Source of the DNA: Lathyrus oleraceus | Lineage: Eukaryota > Streptophyta > Magnoliopsida > Fabales > Fabaceae | Assembly: GCF_024323335.1 (NCBI RefSeq) | Contig: NC_066580.1 | Location: 137,655,648 to 137,719,647, forward strand | DNA: 64,000 nucleotides | Direction of reading: 5' to 3' | Shown: piece by piece, positions 21,629 to 33,548 of the stretch | Numbering within the stretch: the stretch's first letter is position 1 | How the letters are laid out: every line of letters begins with the position of its first letter | Notes under the pieces: generated by a model | Database searches by the model: none | Told to the model about the DNA's origin: nothing | The model's input: the letters and a program-made list of their open reading frames with translations, nothing else | Position numbers and translations under genes: made by a program

Positions 21629-24600
21629 TGTAAGACCCCAATTTTGTCCCTAAGATCCCTCATGGCATCATATCATATCATATCATTGCCTCAAGGATCT
21701 TTGTGCACCTTGCCTCCTTCCCTAGGGGTGGGTCATCTTTTTTGAGTGATTTCTTGATCACCAAGCATGTTTTGCATTTGTATATCATTGCTTTTCATTT
21801 GTTTACTAACCAAAAGTACAAAAATATTGTCATCTAACCTTGTTACTTGCAGATGAAGCAGACATTAGGTCAAACAGGTCAAAGGCAAGTCATTGAGCAA
21901 TAGATGGTGGCCATTCTGAAGAATTTGGGCACCATGATCATTCATAAGAGTTCATGTGAGCTTTGATATCATTTTGAATCAAGGTCTCAAGTGGATGAGG
22001 CTTGAACTTCATCTGATCATGTTCAGGTCAGCTGAAACCCTAGAAAAGTCAACACAAGTCAACTGTGCATGCAACCATAGATTTGAAGGTGGGAAATGGT
22101 TAGAGAGGCCTCATTCATGTCCATACAGGTCTCATTTGACATTTCAAACATCAACAATGAAGAATTTGAGGTCAGATGGAAAGTTTCCAAAAATAGTAAG
22201 TGACGTGTAATTTCAAACTGCCAAAAATGGAAAGGTCTTCTCCTCAAGATTACATCATCAAGAAAGCTTCAAATAAAATTTTGTCCAACATGAAAGTTGA
22301 AGATCTTGCTCTCACCTTTCCAAAAAGTCCAAGAACATCCATTTCTCATGTGTGGTTGAAAAGTTATGGATCAATCATTGCCAAGAAATTTTGAACTTCA
22401 AGCTTGCATAAATTTTGCACCAAAAGGCCAAATGGATTGGTTCTTTTTGTGACATTTCCATCTTGATATGCTCTATCATAATCATGCATCACATTTCATC
22501 AATTCTCACCACAAAAATATTGCATTTCTCACTTGAATTTAATTTGAATTTTGGAGGGAAAGTATCAATTTGAAAAATATGCATTATTTTCAATTCCAAC
22601 CAATTTCATTTGCATCCAAACAAATTTTTAAACTTGCTCCAAGTGAAATTCATGCACTGTAGCATTGCCATGCACATGTGAGGGTGTATTTGCCATTTTG
22701 CATAAACATTCCAATTTCACTAATCTTTTGCATTTTGGCTAATGGTGATTAACAAGCATGATTAAGGCATCATATATAAAGCTAATCATAACAGAAAATG
22801 CTAACAACAACTTCACAAACTCAGATCTGAAAATTCTCTCTCCAAATTCTCTCAACTTTTTCATCGAATTCTTCATCTCTTTTGCTTGTTTCTTGGTTTG
22901 TGCATCATCTACAAGCATTGTTGAAGATTATTGAAGCTGGATCTTGAAGAATTCTGCAAGAATCGTGACTGTTGAAGCTTGTGCATATCCATGGCAGTTG
23001 AAGTTTCCAGAGAGATCGAGCATTGTTGAGTTGTTCTTCATCATCCATTCACCTATCCAAGCAGTGTGGAGCATCTGTTTCGCATTTCCAGGACTTGAAT
23101 CAAGCAAATCAACTTCTGCATCTTCATTGAGGTTAGAATTCGAATGCTCCAATTCTTGAAATAATCATGTGCACCTTGTAGATCTTTGAACATAGGTTAT
23201 GCTGAGCTTTAGATCGTGAATTTTCATGCAGTACTCAGTTAGTTATCATGATTTGAAGTTTGATTGTTGAAACTTTCTTTGCTCGATTCTTTTGATATAG
23301 TTAGAATTAGATGAAATCAATGATGGATTGTTGATGTGTGATGCAAGATGAATCTATTGGTATGCGTCTCATGAATTTCTGTGCATGTTGGATCTTGATG
23401 ATGAAGAACACGATGAATATGTGATGAATGTCTAGGTTTTCGTTTTCCAGAAATGCTTTGATCTTGCCTGGCCGAGTTTGCATGCGTTTTGTTGTTTTTC
23501 GCTCATGTAGTGGTCCATGTGTTGGCTTCTGATTGGCCAGCGTTTTAATTAAATGAAACGTTGCGTTTCACCTGGCGCCACAATTTGAATGCGTGCGCGG
23601 TTCGATCCTCCTGTTGGACATTTCCAAATAATTGCCTTGCATTTTATTTCACATGTTATCCATGTTCTTGCTACTTCATTCATGATTTTTATTTTTTTCT
23701 CTTTCATTCAAAAATCCATAACTCCATGATTACTTATCCAATTCACATGAGGTTTTTTGCACAATGATCTTCATGATGTCTTCTATTTTCTGGATATGTT
23801 TACAGAATTTGTGCACGGTTGAAAATGTTTTTGGCCTAGGGTTTTTGTTTGTATGTCATACCTTGCACCTTGCTTACTATTTTCTTTGTGAAATGATGAT
23901 GGTTAATCCAATGAACATGAAAATTGACATGCATAAACTAGACATCCTAATGGTCATTTTGGTATATAGTTTACATTTTTCTCATTTCTGGATGTTGAGT
24001 TATGATGTGATTAATGGAGGTGTGACAATGTGTGTCACACCTTGGCTTACTTGATTTGTTGATTTTATTTACCATTCCAATTAAATGCCAAATGATGTGA
24101 TTTTTTGCATGATGTTTCTTCTGGATGTTAGGATTGCTCATGATTTTTTAGGGAATTTTCGATTCCATTTCTGATTTGTTTGATATTTTTCTTTCTGGAT
24201 TGCCATTTGTGGACTTCTGATAAGTGTTGAACTTCAATGATTTGTGAAATGCTTGATGTTTATCATATGAACTTGAAATTTTGCACATGTTTGCTAGACA
24301 CTTTGAAGTTTATTTTTGCTTTGGTTTGAGTCTTTTATCACTTGTCATCTCTGTTTTAAGATTGCCTTAAGTTGATGTATCAATTTGTGCCTCCTTTGAG
24401 TTTGTTTATGCTTACCTTGACTTAGTGAATTTGATTGACTTGCTTATACTTGTCCAAATGCATTGATTTTTGGTATGATGATCCTTTGATGTGTGCTATT
24501 TAGCCATGATTTTTCTTGGGATTTATTGAATCATTTTTGAGTTGATGTGAATTGGTTCATTCTGTTTACTTCAATGAGTTTTCAACTTGCATGCTTTGAC

Positions 24601-25084
24601 ATGATTTGTTTGTAAAATGAAATTGGTTGATGCTTTTGACATGAGACCACTTGGATGATGTTCTTATTTGATTAAGCTTGATTCTTGTCAATTTTCATGT
24701 TCTGTTTTAAATTTTTTCCTCATCTTTGACCCTAGGCTTTGGCCTAAGGGTTTGCTTCTCATCTTTGAGCTTTGTTTTCAGGTTGAACATCCAAGCTAAA
24801 TAATTGTCGATGCTCCATCATTTGAGCACTTGATGTTTACCATTGTCTACTAACTTTGTGTGTTTTGTAGGGCTGTTAACTCATTTGAGCATAATTTGTG
24901 GCTTATGCCTTGCTTATTGGGTTTGACTGTTGATATTAACTATTGTTGGTTTGTCTAAACTGTGTACTGATTTGTGTGATGTTTCCACAGGTACATTTAG
25001 TTGCTTAAGTTCACTTTGAACTTGCTTTTGCTTGGTTGCTTAGCCAATTAGATATAATTTCTCTTCTTCATGTAGTCTGGAAGA

Positions 25085-25442
25085 CCTGGCTTGTTATGTG
25101 GCCAGGCACCTGTCTGAAGTCCTCCTTAAGAGGCAATGTTTGTGATTGTTTATCTTTGTCCCCAAGCAGGAAAAGTCTTTTTGATAAGGCAATTGGTAGA
25201 TACAAGAGATGTGTAGTCCATCTCCTACTATTCTGTGTGTCATCCCTTTGCTCACATTACATGTTAAAGCATTGTGGATCTTAACCCAAGATCTATAGAG
25301 TCATTAACTTGTGGAGAGAGTTCCAACTTTCTGAACTCCCACACCTTCTATCATTCAATGCTCTCTCTGACCAGAGATAGAAGCCATGAGGCACACCCCT
25401 CATATACTTTCATCTGTTTCACCTTAACTCTCAATGTTAAGG
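25085..25442 (+). ncRNA. Candidate structured RNA domain in the Ogre-B LTR
   Basis: Counterpart of 18332-18691. P1 is CCTGGCT/GGCCAGG. P2 is GTAG plus GAGATG against CATCTC plus CTAC (25196-25228). P4 is TGTGG plus GAGTTC against GAACTC plus CCACA (25310-25343). P5 is TCTCTG/CAGAGA (25384-free core at 25364-25377). P6 is CCTTAAC/GTTAAGG with loop tctcaat (25422-25442). Loops match Ogre-A while stem pairs differ jointly. P3 is weak here (ATCC/GGAT). Confidence 0.7.
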
Positions 25443-25659
25443 TTAAGAGCACCACTTACCCCATTCCAGTTGACTTTACAGTCTAACCCTTGCTTGAGCC
25501 TAATTGCTTGTATATAGTGTGTGCTAACTGAATCATTGATTGCTTATTGGTTCATCTGTACATGTTTGCTTGTTTGCCTTTGTGCATTTATCATCATTGA
25601 TTGTTCATTATTGCATGATCATCATTTCATATCTTTGTGACACATCTTTGTTTGTCCAT

Positions 25660-26150
25660 TGAGGAATCAACTGTAAGTCCATTCATTGGCCATTGTTCCT
25701 ATGATTTGGAAGGGATTGAGTGTAAGACCATTTCATTGGCCACTTATGTCCTCTTTGCTTATTATTTGTTTGTTGTATGTGAGGATTCAATTGTAAGTCC
25801 ATGTTGTTGGCATTTGTTTTCCCATGATCATCTGTTGGAGATTGGAATAAGTCCAGATAGATTGGCATCTGATATCCATGTTTGTTTGTTTTAGGAGATT
25901 GGTGTAAATCCATTTATTGGTATCCGATATCCAGTTTGTTTTGTGAGATTGGTGTAAGTCCAGTTGATTGGCATCCAGTATCATTTCTTTGTTTGTTTCA
26001 GGAGATTAGAGTAAGCCCAGATAGATTGGCATCTGATATCCATGTTCTGTTTTGCTTTAGGAGACTAGTATAAGTCCATTGAGTGGCATCTGGTATCCAT
26101 CTTTGTTTTAGGATATTGGTATAAGTCCAGTAATTGGCATCCGATATCCG
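25660..26150 (+). repeat. Nine-unit LTR repeat with GTAAGTCCAG..ATTGGC core
   Basis: About nine units of 45-70 bp, each with TGTAAGTCCA followed by ATTGGCAT and often GATATCC. The last unit forms GGATAT/ATATCC (26111-26149). Others pair with a mismatch. Repeated identically in the 3' LTR. Two related units are in the Ogre-A LTR. Confidence 0.75.
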
Positions 26151-26790
26151 CTTTTGTTAACCTTGCTTGACACTTTGTTTACCTGTTATTTGCATTGTTA
26201 CCTATTCCAGAGGACACACTTGAATCATCTTCCATATGATTTCAAGAGGTGAACATCTAAGAAGTTTTACTTCCTCACCCTTCCATTTTTGTGTGTGTTT
26301 TCAAAACACTCTTTTCACATGATAATTCAAAAACTTTGACATATATTGTGCAAACATTTTCATCTCTTTTCAAATTAGAAACCTAGGCTTTAGGCCTTTG
26401 ACTTTTCAAACTCCATTTCATAATACTTCTTTTGAATCAATTCTAATCATACTTCGACCATACTTTTCATGAATACTCAAATCAATTAATCTCACTCACT
26501 CAATTGCTTTTGTGGCCCAAGCCCACTTCTTACTCAAGTTTTCATGCATTAGCCATAGGTTTGATTTATCCTAGTTGGTTGATGTTAATCTCACCTTTTG
26601 TCCTTAGTGATTGAATTGTAAGACTTCCTTGCTTATTATAGGGTTAACCCCTCACTAGCAAGTTGAAGCTTTTCTCACATGGTGGACTTGTTGTTTGTAT
26701 AAGGTTGAGTTTTCTCCCGTGGATAACGAAAGACCTTAGGGCTTTTGTTTAAAATGAACCCACTCATATTTTGGAAATCTTTTAGCCGAA

Positions 26791-26832
26791 CTACGGCGTT
26801 TTGATCCTTACCTTCCATGGAAAGGTACGTAG
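26791..26832 (+). ncRNA. Two-tier stem-loop CTACG/CGTAG in the Ogre-B LTR
   Basis: Outer stem CTACG (26791-26795) with CGTAG (26828-26832); inner stem ACCTT (26810-26814) with AAGGT (26822-26826). GGCA follows, as in Ogre-A. It lies about 370 bp before the LTR end. Confidence 0.66.
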
Positions 26833-27202
26833 GCAACGGGTTCATCCGTTCAAACACAAAAACAATAAAAATTGTATATTCTTTTCTCATCCCTTCAATC
26901 AATGTTTGCACAATATATGTCATAAACAAATAAACTTTTTATACAACAAGTGTGAAAAGAGGTTCCCTAGGAGTACCTAGGACGTGATGGGTGCCTAACA
27001 CCTTCCCATTGCGTAATTAACCCCTTACCCAGATCTCTGACCTTTTCATTAGTTTTCTATGTGTAAAACTTCTTAGGCTTTTGTTCGCTTTTTAGCCAAT
27101 CCTTTGGATAAATAAAAGTGCGGTGGCGACTCTATCTTTGTATGCTTTGCTTTTGATTTAATCAATAAATCATAAAGTGATGAATACACCGCTACAGAAA
27201 AG

Positions 27203-27220
27203 TGGCGACTCTGCTGGGGA
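27203..27220 (+). other. Primer-binding site of Ogre-B (tRNA-Arg type)
   Basis: TGGCGACTCTGCTGGGGA, six bases after the LTR end, identical to the PBS at 19657. Confidence 0.88.
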
Positions 27221-28224
27221 TAAAATTAGACCTTCCCTGGTGGTATTGCCTACTTTTCACCCTTGTTGTATGATATTTGTTTATCTGTTATTTGACATAT
27301 TTTTGTACAATTTGGGATGACTGTATTGATTGTAATGTTTGAATTGCTTGATATACAATTGCTGTTTGCTTTGGTGATCTCTGTGAGATGAGTTCTATAC
27401 CCGAACTCGAGTGCACTCTAGGATAGGAGAATGGCATAGTCTTGTCGACTTGTGTGGAGTATTCCTTAACAAGTTGACTTGCGAGCCCATTCACTTGGTG
27501 GAGGTCATGTTGGATTAATAATGTCACACAAGTTATTTGTGGTTAGGCATTATTCTTTCAATCATATGCCTTAGAAGCCAAGGACCTTAGTTTACCAAGC
27601 CCATCTTGGCCTTTTTTAGGACGTAGTGCGGAGGTCGTTCAGATGTCAGATCTGATACGATTGTTACGCGATACTACACTCATAAGAGTCTCTCTTGAGA
27701 ATATTTTTGGAATACGAGTATTCGTTCCTCCGATAACATCCGAAAGATGGGATGATGGCTATGGGAACCTCTGGTAGAACATGTTCGGCAGGTTTAAACC
27801 CTAGTACACTCCCTTTGGGTGGTTCTTAACCAGGACTCCATGCTCGTGACTCTCAGCAAACCCGTGATTCGTGGTTGAGTCGTTCAGATATCCTTAATAT
27901 CAATTGAACTTGGGCGTCGATAAGGTGCAAACCATAATCCGCCAAAATGGATGATTGATATTAAGGATGATTGAACCGGTTCATGTATTGTTAATATCAA
28001 TGGAACTTGGGTGTCGATAAGGTGAAAACCATAATCCACCAAAATGGATGATTGATATTAGGGATACAATGAGCTTTCCCACGACCTTTGTCTGGTGTGC
28101 TTTGCTTGATCCTTGAGTGTGATTGTTGCATTCATGCATTCATGCATTCATCTGCATCCATGTCATCAGAAAAATCAGAAAATTTTCAAGGAACTTAAAG
28201 GGTTTATTTGCAAAATTTTCAAAC
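27221..28224 (+). other. Ogre-B 5' leader with two large hairpins and a palindrome
   Basis: Untranslated leader between PBS and ORF1. A perfect 14-bp stem pairs 27891-27904 with 27954-27967. A second, similar hairpin pairs 27991-28001 with 28051-28061, with one G-U pair. Their loops are near-identical (70-bp direct repeats). Between them lies the perfect 12-base palindrome TGAACCGGTTCA (27972-27983). The arrangement resembles packaging and dimerisation regions of retroviral RNAs, which is only an analogy. Confidence 0.7.
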
Positions 28225-29673
28225 ATGGAAAGACCGAAAAGGCATACAAAGAAGTACAACTTTAGACAGCCCGATGTGAAAGAGTTAAGGAATCTGACAT
28301 CCTATGTACTAGATCCCTTGGGTTTCAAAGCTCGCTATGGGAAGCTTCTGCCTCTGTTGACTACTCAGGTTGATGAGGGGTTGATGAGTACTTTGGCTCA
28401 GTTCTATGATCCTCTGTATCACTGCTTCTCATTTCTGGACTTCCAGTTGTTGCCTACGCTTGAGGAGTATGCTCATCTTATTGGGATCCCAATTCTGGAT
28501 CAGGTGCCGTTCAGTGGCCTAGAGAGTATTCCGACTGCTCGAGAGATTGCAGACTTGTTGCACATAGATGAATCCCTGATTAAAGCGCATATGACTACCA
28601 AAGGTGGAATTCAAGGTCTTCCTTCTGATTTCCTCATCGCTCAAGCTACCATCTATGGGAAGGTCATGAGTGAGGATGCCTTTGAGGCTTTATTCGTGTT
28701 TCTCATCTATGGGTTGGTATTATTCCCCAACATCGACAAATTTGTGGATGTGAACGCCATTAGGATCTTCTCAGTTCTTAATCCCGTTCCGACTCTGTTG
28801 GGTGATGCCTACTTCTCTTTGCATCTGAGGAATGCAAAGGGAGGAGGAGTTATTGTGTGCTGTTTGCCTCTGTTGTATAAGTGGTTTATTTCTCACTTAC
28901 CGCAGACGGTCGCTTTCAAGGAGAACAAGGGATGTCTACGGTGGTCTTAGAGACTTATGTCTCTCACTAATGATGATATCTCTTGGTATGATCGCGTGTA
29001 TGATACTGTGCAGATCATTGATTATTGTGGTGAATTCCCTAATGTGCCTCTTCTTGGTACATGTGGTGGGATCAGCTACAATCCTATCTTAGTACGCCGT
29101 CAGCTTGGGTTCCCCTTAAAAGATAAACCTCATAACATTCTGTTAGAGGGTGTATTCTTTCAGGAGGGTAAAGATCCCCAAGGCTTGAAAGCCAGATTTG
29201 TCCGCGCTTGGCGCAATATCCACAAGAAGGGTAGGAATGAATTGGGTCCGAAGAACTGCATCGCTTTGGAGCCATATACCTCTTGGGTCAGACAGAGAGC
29301 TGCTGAATATCTGATGTCGTATGATCATCCGAGACCTACACCTATGGTTGTGGCTGGGCCTTCAACCCTCCCTAACCAAGGCGTAGAGGAGTTGAGAGAA
29401 GAAGACCTTTCACGTGCATGGATCCGTGAAAGAGAAGAGTTGCTTCAGCAGCTTAAGGAGAAGGACGCTCTGATTGAGTTTCTCGAGCATCAGGTGATTG
29501 ACGATCCGAATGATACTTGGACTTCTCTGCTTCCTCAGTCTTCCAAGTTCTGGAAGAGGAAGTATGATCGACTCGCAAAGGAGAAAGCGGATATGGAAGC
29601 AGCCTATGAGAGAGAGATCAAGAAGCTTTGTGTATCTCGTCTTCCAGCATCTCGAGCTTCTAGGGATCCATAG
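28225..29673 (+). pseudogene. Ogre-B ORF1 with one internal stop
   Basis: ATG 28225 opens a 483-codon frame interrupted by TAG 28948-28950 in codon 242; the frame continues on the other side without a shift. The first half contains the QFYD and GIPILDQVPF blocks shared with the Ogre copy at 20561. The second half ends in a Glu/Lys-rich, probably coiled-coil stretch (about residues 380-470). ORF1 upstream of gag is typical of Ogre; its role is unknown and I find no catalytic motif. It resembles DUF7745/plant-mobile-domain-like proteins annotated in legumes. The stop context (TCT TAG AGA) is consistent with a Gln codon changed by C-to-T. Confidence 0.82.
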
Positions 29674-29972
29674 GATGTCTATTTTCCTTGCCCCTTTGTA
29701 ATAATCAACATTGCTGTACTTCTTTGTTTCAAAATATATTTGATGAGATATTTTCCATATGCTATTAAATGCTTAAAAATTAAAATTTGCAAATAATGCC
29801 CTAAAAGTTCCTTGAAATAAACAAAGCATATGCACAAACATTACATGCATCATTTTGCATAAGCAGGTCTTCCTTCTGGTCTTCTTGTCTGTGGCCTAAC
29901 TTTGTGTTCTTCATTTATTTTGAAGATAAGCTGACTCATCGGTACTATACAAGAGCCAATTCTGCCAGAGTA
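29674..29972 (+). other. Spacer between ORF1 and gag
   Basis: AT-rich non-coding spacer of about 300 bp. The gag frame is open upstream to 29904, but the first ATG with a convincing gag start is 29973. Confidence 0.5.
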
Positions 29973-32900
29973 ATGGATCAACTTGAACAAGAGAAAAGAG
30001 AATTGAAAGAAGAGGTCGCCAGACTTGGCGCTTTGATGGAGCAACTCCTTGCTGCTCAGAATCAACCTTCTCAGCCGCCTGCAACTCCTCCCCAGAGGAC
30101 GGTGATATCAGAAGTTGTAGCTCCGACTGTGCCAGCTGCTAGTGCTCACTTTGTGCCTCACGCCATGCCAGCCGGGTTTCCTTGGGGAATGCCTCCGGGT
30201 TTCATGCCTGATATTCCAGCTCCAACTTTTGCTTCTATGCCGGCATCTAGCCCGGTCCTTACTGCTGCTCCTCCTGTCGTGCATACCATGCCTAGGGTAG
30301 ACGACACCATCTATCATTCTGAGCCGTCTGAGGGCCCAGATGTTAATGAGAAGATGGATGCAATGAATGATCAGTTCCTTGAGCTGCGAAAGGAATTGAA
30401 GACTCTCAGAGGGAAAGATCTGTTTGGCAAGTCTGCTGCTGAACTCTGCCTTGTTCCCGGTGTTAAAATTTCGATCAAATTCAAAGTGCATGACTTTGAA
30501 AAATATAAGGGGAACACCTGCCCTCTTGCCCATCTGGTCATGTACGCCAGAAAGATGTCTACTCAGACAGATAATGATCAGCTTCTGATCCATTATTTCC
30601 AGGATAGTTTGTCTGGTGCGGCTCTTCGCTGGTATATGAGCCTTGATAGCGCAAACATCCGATCCTTCAACGATCTTGGCGAAGCCTTCGTCAAGCAGTA
30701 CAAATACAATATTGATATGGCGCCTGACCGTGATCAACTCAGGGCCATGTCCCAGAAGGATAAGGAGACATTTAAAGAGTACGCCCAGAGGTGGCGAGAG
30801 CTGGCAACTCAGATCACTCCTCCGCTAGAAGAGAAAGAAATGACTAAGATCTTTCTGAAGACTCTTAGCTCATTCTACTATGAGCGGATGGTTGCGAGCG
30901 CTCCCTCTGATTTCACCGAGATGGTGAACATGGGGATGCGTCTGGAGGAAGGTGTCCGTGAAGGACTGTTGTCAAAAGATGAGAGCTCTTCTAAACGGTA
31001 TGGGGCATTTAAGAAGAAAGATGGGGAGGCACATGCTGTGCAGTCCCATGCTAAACCAAGGAGACCCTCTGTTCAGAGGAAGTCTGTACATCGTACCGGC
31101 AATCAGCACCAGGTGGCTCATATAGCACCTGTTTTCAGGGATAGTGCTCAGTATCAACAGCCCAATCAGCATCAGCATCAACAGCAACCTCAGTATCAGC
31201 AGCAGCACCGTCCACAGCAACAGGCTTACCAGCCTCGTGGCAGTACTAGCAATCAGGCTAATTTGAATTACGATAGGAAGAAGATCAGCTTCGACCCGAT
31301 TCCTATGTCATATGCTGAATTGTATCCTTCCTTGTTGGAAAGGAAGTTGGTTACTCCCAGGGATCCTCCAGCGGTGCCTGCAAATCCTCAGTGGTGGTAC
31401 AAGCCAGACCAACACTGTGTGTACCACTCCGGTGCTCCGGGGCACAACATCAAGAACTGCTTTCCGTTGAAGACCAAGGTTCAAGACCTTATGCGATGCG
31501 GTATTCTGAGCTTCGAAGACTCAGGCCCCAATGTTACAAAGAACCCATTGCCCGAGCATGGGAAATCTGTGAATATGGTCCAGGGGTGCCCTGGGAAGTA
31601 CAAAGTCAAATATGTCAGTCATATTAGACAGTCACTGGTCGAGTTGCATCGTTTGCTGTGTCAATACAGCCATATGGAGCATGACCATGACAGATGCCGC
31701 ATCTGTTCTGTTAACCGTCTGGGTTGTCGCCAAGTGCGAAGAGAGCTTCAAGAGCTATTGGACGAAGGAACCATAGAGATTCTTCATAACCGTAATGTTG
31801 ATGAAGATGAACCAGAAGTGAATGTTATTTCCCCTGTGTTCAAGCTGCCCGAGCCTGCTGTCATTCGTTATGATGGCAGCAGGCCGAAGGTCTCTCCTTC
31901 TCTAACAATCAAGCCTGCATGCCCTGTGCCTTATTCTTCTGACAGAGCAATTCCCTTCAGATATAATCCCGTTGCTGTGGAAGATGGGAAGGAAGTGCCG
32001 TTGCCTTCAACTTTTGTTACCAATATTGTTGACGTTAGTGGGTTGACCCGGAGTGGTCGTGTGTTTTCTACTCCTAAGCCTCAGGCTAGAGCTGTTGCTT
32101 CTGATACTGATGAGCGTCCGGTTGGGACTGCTGTGAATGTTCAGAACCCGACACTTGCTGTTGCCAAACCCTCCTCTGTACAAAAGACTCCTGATTCTTC
32201 TGTTGGCCCGAGTGGCGTTGTGAACAAAGAATGTGATGAGATGCTAAGGCTCATCAAAAAGAGTGAGTACAATGTTATAGACCAGCTTCTACAAACGCCG
32301 TCCAAAATCTTTGTTCTATCTTTGCTGCTGAATTCAGAACCCCATAAGGAGGCTCTGCAGAAAGTTTTGGATCTGGCTTATGTTGATCACGACGTCACTA
32401 TAGAACAGTTCGACAGTATAGTTGCAAACATTACTGCTTGCAACACTTTGAGTTTCTGTGATGCTGATCTCCCTGAGGAGGGAAGAGACCACAACATGGC
32501 TCTACATATCTCTATGAACTGCAAAACTGATGCCATGTCCAACGTGCTGGTGGACACTGGATTATCTCTAAATGTATTGCCAAAGACCACACTCTCTAGA
32601 TTGTCATATCAAGGTCCTCCCATGAGGCAGAGTGGTGTTGTTATGAAGGCTTTTGATGGGTCGCGTAAGACTGTGATTGGGGAAGTTGATCTCCCAATCA
32701 AGATTGGACCAAGTGATTTCCAAGTCACCTTCCAGGTAATGGATATCCACCCATCTTATAGCTGTCTCCTTGGTAGACCATGGATTCACGAGGCTGGCGC
32801 CGTGACATCCACCCTGCACCAGAAGCTGAAATTCGTGAAGAATAAGAAATTGGTTATGGTAGGGGGAGAAAAGGCTCTCCTGGTTAGCCATTTGTCTTCC

Positions 32901-33284
32901 TTCTCATATATTGATGCTGAGGATGAAGTTGGAACCCCTTTCCAAGCTTTATCTATTGATGAACCAATTGAGAAGAAGTCTCATTCATTTGCTTCCTATC
33001 GTGATGCGAAGCTGGCCATTGAATGTGGTGCAGTTGCTGGTTTGGGGAAGATGATTGAGCTTGAAGACAATAAATCCCGGGCTGGCATTGGCTATTCATC
33101 TGGGGCATTCAACGAGCATGGGTTGTTCAAGAGTGGAGGATTCATCCATGCTGATCAACCTGAAGAGACTGCTGCTATCTTGGAAGAGGATGCAGAGGAC
33201 TTGAACAATTTTATCATACCTGGTGGTGTCTGCCATAATTGGGTCGTTGTAGATGTTCCTACAGTCATCCATAGATCAGAGTAA
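29973..33284 (+). CDS. Ogre-B gag-protease polyprotein, intact frame
   Basis: An uninterrupted 1103-residue frame, the only intact large ORF in the window. N-terminal coiled-coil-like segment (residues 1-30), Pro/Ala-rich linker, Ty3-type gag core with an ALRWY motif (about residues 145-335), Gln/His-rich stretch (about 390-430), and a single non-canonical knuckle starting Cys482 (Cys-x2-His, Gly-His, Cys). The TRSGR motif follows, then an aspartic protease with Asp-Thr-Gly at residue 861; the usual Ser after it is Leu. Start chosen at ATG 29973 because homology begins there; upstream in-frame codons lack a Met. The frame ends in a donor-like site. Gag would form the capsid. Being open while pol is gone suggests use in trans, or simply youth. 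Confidence 0.85.
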   Translation: MDQLEQEKRELKEEVARLGALMEQLLAAQNQPSQPPATPPQRTVISEVVAPTVPAASAHFVPHAMPAGFPWGMPPGFMPDIPAPTFASMPASSPVLTAAPPVVHTMPRVDDTIYHSEPSEGPDVNEKMDAMNDQFLELRKELKTLRGKDLFGKSAAELCLVPGVKISIKFKVHDFEKYKGNTCPLAHLVMYARKMSTQTDNDQLLIHYFQDSLSGAALRWYMSLDSANIRSFNDLGEAFVKQYKYNIDMAPDRDQLRAMSQKDKETFKEYAQRWRELATQITPPLEEKEMTKIFLKTLSSFYYERMVASAPSDFTEMVNMGMRLEEGVREGLLSKDESSSKRYGAFKKKDGEAHAVQSHAKPRRPSVQRKSVHRTGNQHQVAHIAPVFRDSAQYQQPNQHQHQQQPQYQQQHRPQQQAYQPRGSTSNQANLNYDRKKISFDPIPMSYAELYPSLLERKLVTPRDPPAVPANPQWWYKPDQHCVYHSGAPGHNIKNCFPLKTKVQDLMRCGILSFEDSGPNVTKNPLPEHGKSVNMVQGCPGKYKVKYVSHIRQSLVELHRLLCQYSHMEHDHDRCRICSVNRLGCRQVRRELQELLDEGTIEILHNRNVDEDEPEVNVISPVFKLPEPAVIRYDGSRPKVSPSLTIKPACPVPYSSDRAIPFRYNPVAVEDGKEVPLPSTFVTNIVDVSGLTRSGRVFSTPKPQARAVASDTDERPVGTAVNVQNPTLAVAKPSSVQKTPDSSVGPSGVVNKECDEMLRLIKKSEYNVIDQLLQTPSKIFVLSLLLNSEPHKEALQKVLDLAYVDHDVTIEQFDSIVANITACNTLSFCDADLPEEGRDHNMALHISMNCKTDAMSNVLVDTGLSLNVLPKTTLSRLSYQGPPMRQSGVVMKAFDGSRKTVIGEVDLPIKIGPSDFQVTFQVMDIHPSYSCLLGRPWIHEAGAVTSTLHQKLKFVKNKKLVMVGGEKALLVSHLSSFSYIDAEDEVGTPFQALSIDEPIEKKSHSFASYRDAKLAIECGAVAGLGKMIELEDNKSRAGIGYSSGAFNEHGLFKSGGFIHADQPEETAAILEEDAEDLNNFIIPGGVCHNWVVVDVPTVIHRSE

Positions 33285-33548
33285 TGGTTCACTTTGTTCA
33301 AAACCCTTCTCCCATGCCAAAAGGAGAAGTGATGACATTGTTGGCAGCATATATACAATGATGTTTTCATTCAATTAATGCATTGTTAAACATTTGTTTT
33401 TCCATTTGTTTTCACTTTTTGCTTTTTGCATGAAATCAGTGATCACAAAAAACCCATAAAAACAAGAATAAAAGCAATCTTTTCATCTGCATAATGATTT
33501 GCTTGTTTAAGTTCTAAAAGTTTTTCATTATCCAAAATCATTATGCAG
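33281..33548 (+). other. Putative intron of Ogre-B
   Basis: A GT donor-like site (33281, context CAGA/GTAATG) and a TTATGCAG acceptor (AG 33547-33548) bound 268 bases, close to the 273 of Ogre-A and at the same place after PR. The downstream remnant is out of frame by one base with this acceptor. Confidence 0.5.

Larger units (their letters stand above)
21629..27196 (+). repeat. 5' LTR of Ogre-B
   Basis: Starts TGTAAGACCCC, ends CGCTACA, 5568 bp. It holds the structured domain at 25085-25442, a nine-unit repeat at 25660-26150 and a two-tier stem at 26791-26832. The other short ORFs in it recur in the 3' LTR simply because the LTRs are copies; none has a recognisable domain. Confidence 0.93.

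Noticed and set aside
25637..25894. ORFs repeated in both Ogre-B LTRs (25637-25894 and 43194-43451)
   Set aside because: They are frames through the nine-unit LTR repeat and recur because the LTRs are copies.
30108..30737. 209-codon minus-strand ORF
   Set aside because: Antisense shadow of the intact Ogre-B gag frame; composition reflects gag codons, no domain.
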